Assembly (NCBI GenBank): GCA_035362835.1
Contig: DAOSDY010000003.1
Location: 186,001-250,000, forward strand
Direction: 5' to 3'
From: Melioribacteraceae bacterium
GTDB lineage: Bacteria; Bacteroidota; Ignavibacteria; Ignavibacteriales; Melioribacteraceae
DNA: 64,000 nucleotides
Positions 61,772 to 64,000 of the stretch are shown piece by piece. The position numbers and the translations under genes are program-made. The notes beneath the pieces were generated by a model. It was not told the DNA's origin. It ran no database searches and saw only the letters and a program-made list of their open reading frames with translations. Numbering within the stretch: position 1 is the stretch's first letter; each line of letters begins with the position of its first letter.

Positions 61772-62834
61772 AGCCGGTATTCAAAAAATCCTTCGTAATA
61801 TTGTATACCGTTTCTGCGTTTAACTCCCTGATGCATTTAAATTTCAAATCCTTTCTGCTGCAGGTAAGCGGTCTGGGTGAATAATAAAAACACGGTGAAC
61901 ATTCGAGCTGAAGTGACGCTACCCTGTATTCAGTTTGCCAGGGATAGATATAGTTTTTATTTGTCGGACCTAGTATTGCGACCGTTTTTAATTTGAGCGC
62001 CGCGGCAATATGCATAAGACTCGAATCGTTGCTTACAAAAACATTACACCTTTTCATTACAGAAGCACTCTCAAGTATTGAACGTGCTTCAACACTGATT
62101 ACAGAAGTGGAGTTTACCCTGCTGCAGATGTCAAGTTTCAAATCTTTTTCTTCAGGACCTCCGAAAATCAGAATTTTCGCCGAATCTCTTTCTATTAATG
62201 TCGAAGCCAGTTTGGCAAATTTTTCGGTTTCCCATCTCCGTTTGTCGTGGTTCTTAAGAGTTGAACATCCGGGGTGAAATCCAATGACCAGATCTTTGGG
62301 TTCGATTCCTTTGTCATTCAGAAAATTAGCTGCATACTTTTCATCAGATTCTGATATTACTAACCGGAGCGGGGGAATCTGTTCCGGATCCTTTCCGCTT
62401 AATTTTCCGCAGAGTTTAAAATTCGTTTCGACATTATGTTGGTTATCATTTTCCGTTATTGTAACATTATTCAGAAATCCAAGGTTTACAAAATTCCTCC
62501 GCAGATAATTTACTCCGCATCTTAAAGGAGAACCGATAATCCGGCTTATTAAATTATACTCTCTTCTGTTGGATGGATATACATTGATGGTAATATCGTA
62601 TTCGCCCCGGAGCCTTAATACAAAACCGAGCGACTTTAACACGGAGGAATTTATAAAATCGTGATATAATACCCGGTTCACATTATCAAGATTTTCAAAA
62701 ATCTCCTTTACACCTTTATACATTGCCAGTACGTCTATGCGGGCAGATGGATAATCCTCCTTCAATTTGTTCAGGGAGGGGGTGAACATTAAAGCATCGC
62801 CGATTCCCGATAATGCAATTACAAGAATTTTCAT
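61764..62834 (-). CDS. Glycosyltransferase family 9 (heptosyltransferase-like)
   Basis: The 356-residue protein has two Rossmann-like halves. The N-terminus (ILVIALSGIGDALMFTPSLNKLKEDYP) is typical of GT9 enzymes such as RfaF. The C-terminal half has GFHPGCSTLKNHDKRRWETEKFAKLA (near 184), FGGPEEKD and the donor-site motif VSNDSSLMHIAAALKLKTVAILG (near 272). It would add a sugar to lipopolysaccharide or a similar glycan at the inner face of the membrane. Four Cys in the last 40 residues (CSPCFY, CSRKDLKFKC) recall the C-terminal cysteines of other GT9 members. Confidence 0.88.
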   Translation of the reverse strand: MKILVIALSGIGDALMFTPSLNKLKEDYPSARIDVLAMYKGVKEIFENLDNVNRVLYHDFINSSVLKSLGFVLRLRGEYDITINVYPSNRREYNLISRIIGSPLRCGVNYLRRNFVNLGFLNNVTITENDNQHNVETNFKLCGKLSGKDPEQIPPLRLVISESDEKYAANFLNDKGIEPKDLVIGFHPGCSTLKNHDKRRWETEKFAKLASTLIERDSAKILIFGGPEEKDLKLDICSRVNSTSVISVEARSILESASVMKRCNVFVSNDSSLMHIAAALKLKTVAILGPTNKNYIYPWQTEYRVASLQLECSPCFYYSPRPLTCSRKDLKFKCIRELNAETVYNITKDFLNTGSN

Positions 62835-62842
62835 GATTGGCT

Positions 62843-62871
62843 TATAAAAAAGGGACAGTTAATACTGTCCC
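62843..62871 (-). terminator. Terminator of the DUF2723 gene
   Basis: GGGACAG pairs with CTGTCCC around a 6-base loop, followed on the minus strand by six T residues. It is just beyond the stop of the DUF2723 gene. Confidence 0.88.
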
Positions 62872-62880
62872 TGGTGATAA

Positions 62881-64000
62881 TTATTTATTTCTAAGTTCCT
62901 GACCGGGTATCTCGGAAGTATCCATTCCGGCCTGTTTGCGATACTGTTTTATAAGTTCTTTAATCTGTGGATCATCCGGTACAAGTGATTGCAATCCCAA
63001 AAGCAGATCAATTGCTTCTCTGTACATGCCAAGATTATCGTAGTGAGTTAGCAGAATATCGTAAGGATTATACCAGCTTGAAAAATCTCGCGGATTTCTC
63101 TCGAGAGATCTTTTAGCCGATTCAATTACCTCGGTAGCCAGTTCCTCATATTGTTTACGCGCATTCGCACTGTAGTAAATTTTTGCGACGTCATGTTTTA
63201 TCCTATAATCCATTGTTATAACGTGCCGCGGAATTTTATTTTCCATTTCTTCAAGTGCTTCAATAACCTTGGCATCGCTCTTCTCCTCATATAAATAATA
63301 AAGTGCAAGTCGTATGAACGCGTTCCTGTAATTCTGTACTAATCTTTCATGGTTCTCATCAAAGAAAATCGATTTATCATTGAGCCCTCTGAATAAAAAT
63401 CCCGACTGAAAAGTTTCGCTGATGTCTACGTTTTTCGTCAGAAGGTTTTTTCTTAATACTTCTTCATTTATATATTCAATTGATTTGGCTTTCGACTTTG
63501 CAGGGACAAGGCGTAATGCCATTCCCTCCATCTGAAGATAATCGTCCAGACTTAAGCGGCTGTCGTCCGAGCAGGTAACGGCATAATAGACCGGGCGGTT
63601 CCATTTGCTTTGCATTATTATATCAAGGCAGATAAGATCCTGAGTTCTTATTGCGTTGATGTCGCCGAACTGAACGCTGTTTTTCATAGTCCATTTCAGT
63701 TTACCGGTATTAACAATTGCGGAATCTGTTACGCCGAATTCCTTAATAACATCGGGGGGAACATCTATTTGCATCTCGCGCGGATCCCATCTCATCGGCA
63801 TCATCTGATCAATCTCTTCATCTGTAAACGAAATATCTACTTTCTGCGCGCCATGCGGAGTGGTGTTTTTAAGCTGTTTAATATACCATCCGGTGTTAAG
63901 AAGGCTCAGGTTTGCAATCCGGACGTCGCGGCGTATCCCCTCAACATCCTGAAGATACCATAACGGGAATGTGTCGTTATCGCCGTTTGTAAAAAGGATT
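62881..64000 (-). CDS. DUF2723 (GT117-like) membrane protein, C-terminal part
   Basis: The reading frame stays open to the end of the window, so only the last 373 residues are seen. The opening ILFTNGDNDTFPLWYLQDVEG, then LSLLNTGWYIKQL, NRPVYYAVTCSDDSRLSLDDYLQMEGMALRLVP, is the soluble C-terminal domain of DUF2723 proteins, a Bacteroidota family now placed among membrane glycosyltransferases. The N-terminal multi-helix membrane part lies beyond the window. A TPR-like helical end (about 150 residues) closes the protein. An in-frame ATG at 63804 is internal, not the start. Followed by a terminator. Confidence 0.9.
   Translation of the reverse strand, partial: ILFTNGDNDTFPLWYLQDVEGIRRDVRIANLSLLNTGWYIKQLKNTTPHGAQKVDISFTDEEIDQMMPMRWDPREMQIDVPPDVIKEFGVTDSAIVNTGKLKWTMKNSVQFGDINAIRTQDLICLDIIMQSKWNRPVYYAVTCSDDSRLSLDDYLQMEGMALRLVPAKSKAKSIEYINEEVLRKNLLTKNVDISETFQSGFLFRGLNDKSIFFDENHERLVQNYRNAFIRLALYYLYEEKSDAKVIEALEEMENKIPRHVITMDYRIKHDVAKIYYSANARKQYEELATEVIESAKRSLERNPRDFSSWYNPYDILLTHYDNLGMYREAIDLLLGLQSLVPDDPQIKELIKQYRKQAGMDTSEIPGQELRNK

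Noticed and set aside
1..64000. tRNA, rRNA, riboswitch, CRISPR, insertion sequence or phage attachment site
   Set aside because: None recognised by eye. All gaps between genes are shorter than about 220 bases and are accounted for by terminators, promoters or AT-rich leaders.

Overview
The window comes from a chromosome of the Bacteroidota/Chlorobi group, most likely the Ignavibacteria (Ignavibacterium/Melioribacter relatives). This rests on the type IX secretion tails of the 'NYPNPFNPST...' kind on two secreted proteins, the Bacteroidota-type AMP nucleosidase, a DUF2723 membrane protein, a reg_prop two-component kinase and very many multiheme c-type cytochromes. Coding density is high, with no gap above about 220 bases. 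TTG and GTG start codons are common and often follow a good Shine-Dalgarno (SD) sequence. I see no tRNA, rRNA, CRISPR array, insertion sequence or prophage.

Layout. 1-5.2 kb: the end of a CcmF-type cytochrome c assembly protein, an outer-membrane protein, an acyl-CoA synthetase, a lone receiver protein behind a perfect hairpin, and a COG1313 radical SAM protein. 5.2-22.3 kb: a full set of C5-pathway haem genes (hemL, hemB, hemG, hemH, hemN, hemE, hemD, hemC, hemA, plus a HemX/CcsA-like gene), with a thioesterase, an MFS exporter, an M3 peptidase, an ATP-grasp protein and a small lipoprotein between them. 22.4-31 kb: two secreted beta-propeller proteins with sorting tails, two response regulators, a 1055-residue reg_prop histidine kinase and a TPR protein.

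31-49 kb is the most interesting part. It is a respiratory block with about 69 c-haem attachment motifs. (a) A sigma54-type promoter with upstream sites drives a decahaem lipoprotein and a tandem-rhodanese lipoprotein, beside the gene of a PAS-sigma54 activator. (b) A five-gene operon encodes a 16-haem protein fused to a b-type membrane domain (like Geobacter CbcL), a tetrahaem carrier, an outer-membrane beta-barrel, a 14-haem cytochrome and a 9-haem lipoprotein: the parts list of a quinol-to-outside electron conduit. (c) A second operon encodes an Hmc-like FeS/NrfD/13-haem complex, followed without gaps by a histidine kinase that has periplasmic haem motifs and a zinc ribbon inside its ATPase domain, and by two receiver proteins carrying GcvH-like domains that lack the lipoyl lysine. 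I read (b) and (c) as one respiratory and sensing system.

49-64 kb is mostly housekeeping: a trifunctional chorismate mutase/prephenate dehydratase/DAHP synthase, PspC, a cupin and TPP-enzyme pair, an MscS channel, an EamA permease, AMP nucleosidase, a PAP2 phosphatase, a hybrid histidine kinase, YjbQ, a zinc-dependent nuclease/phospholipase-like protein, a LOG-family protein, a GT9 glycosyltransferase and the end of a DUF2723 protein. The haem pathway and CcmF at the left supply what the cytochromes of the centre need.
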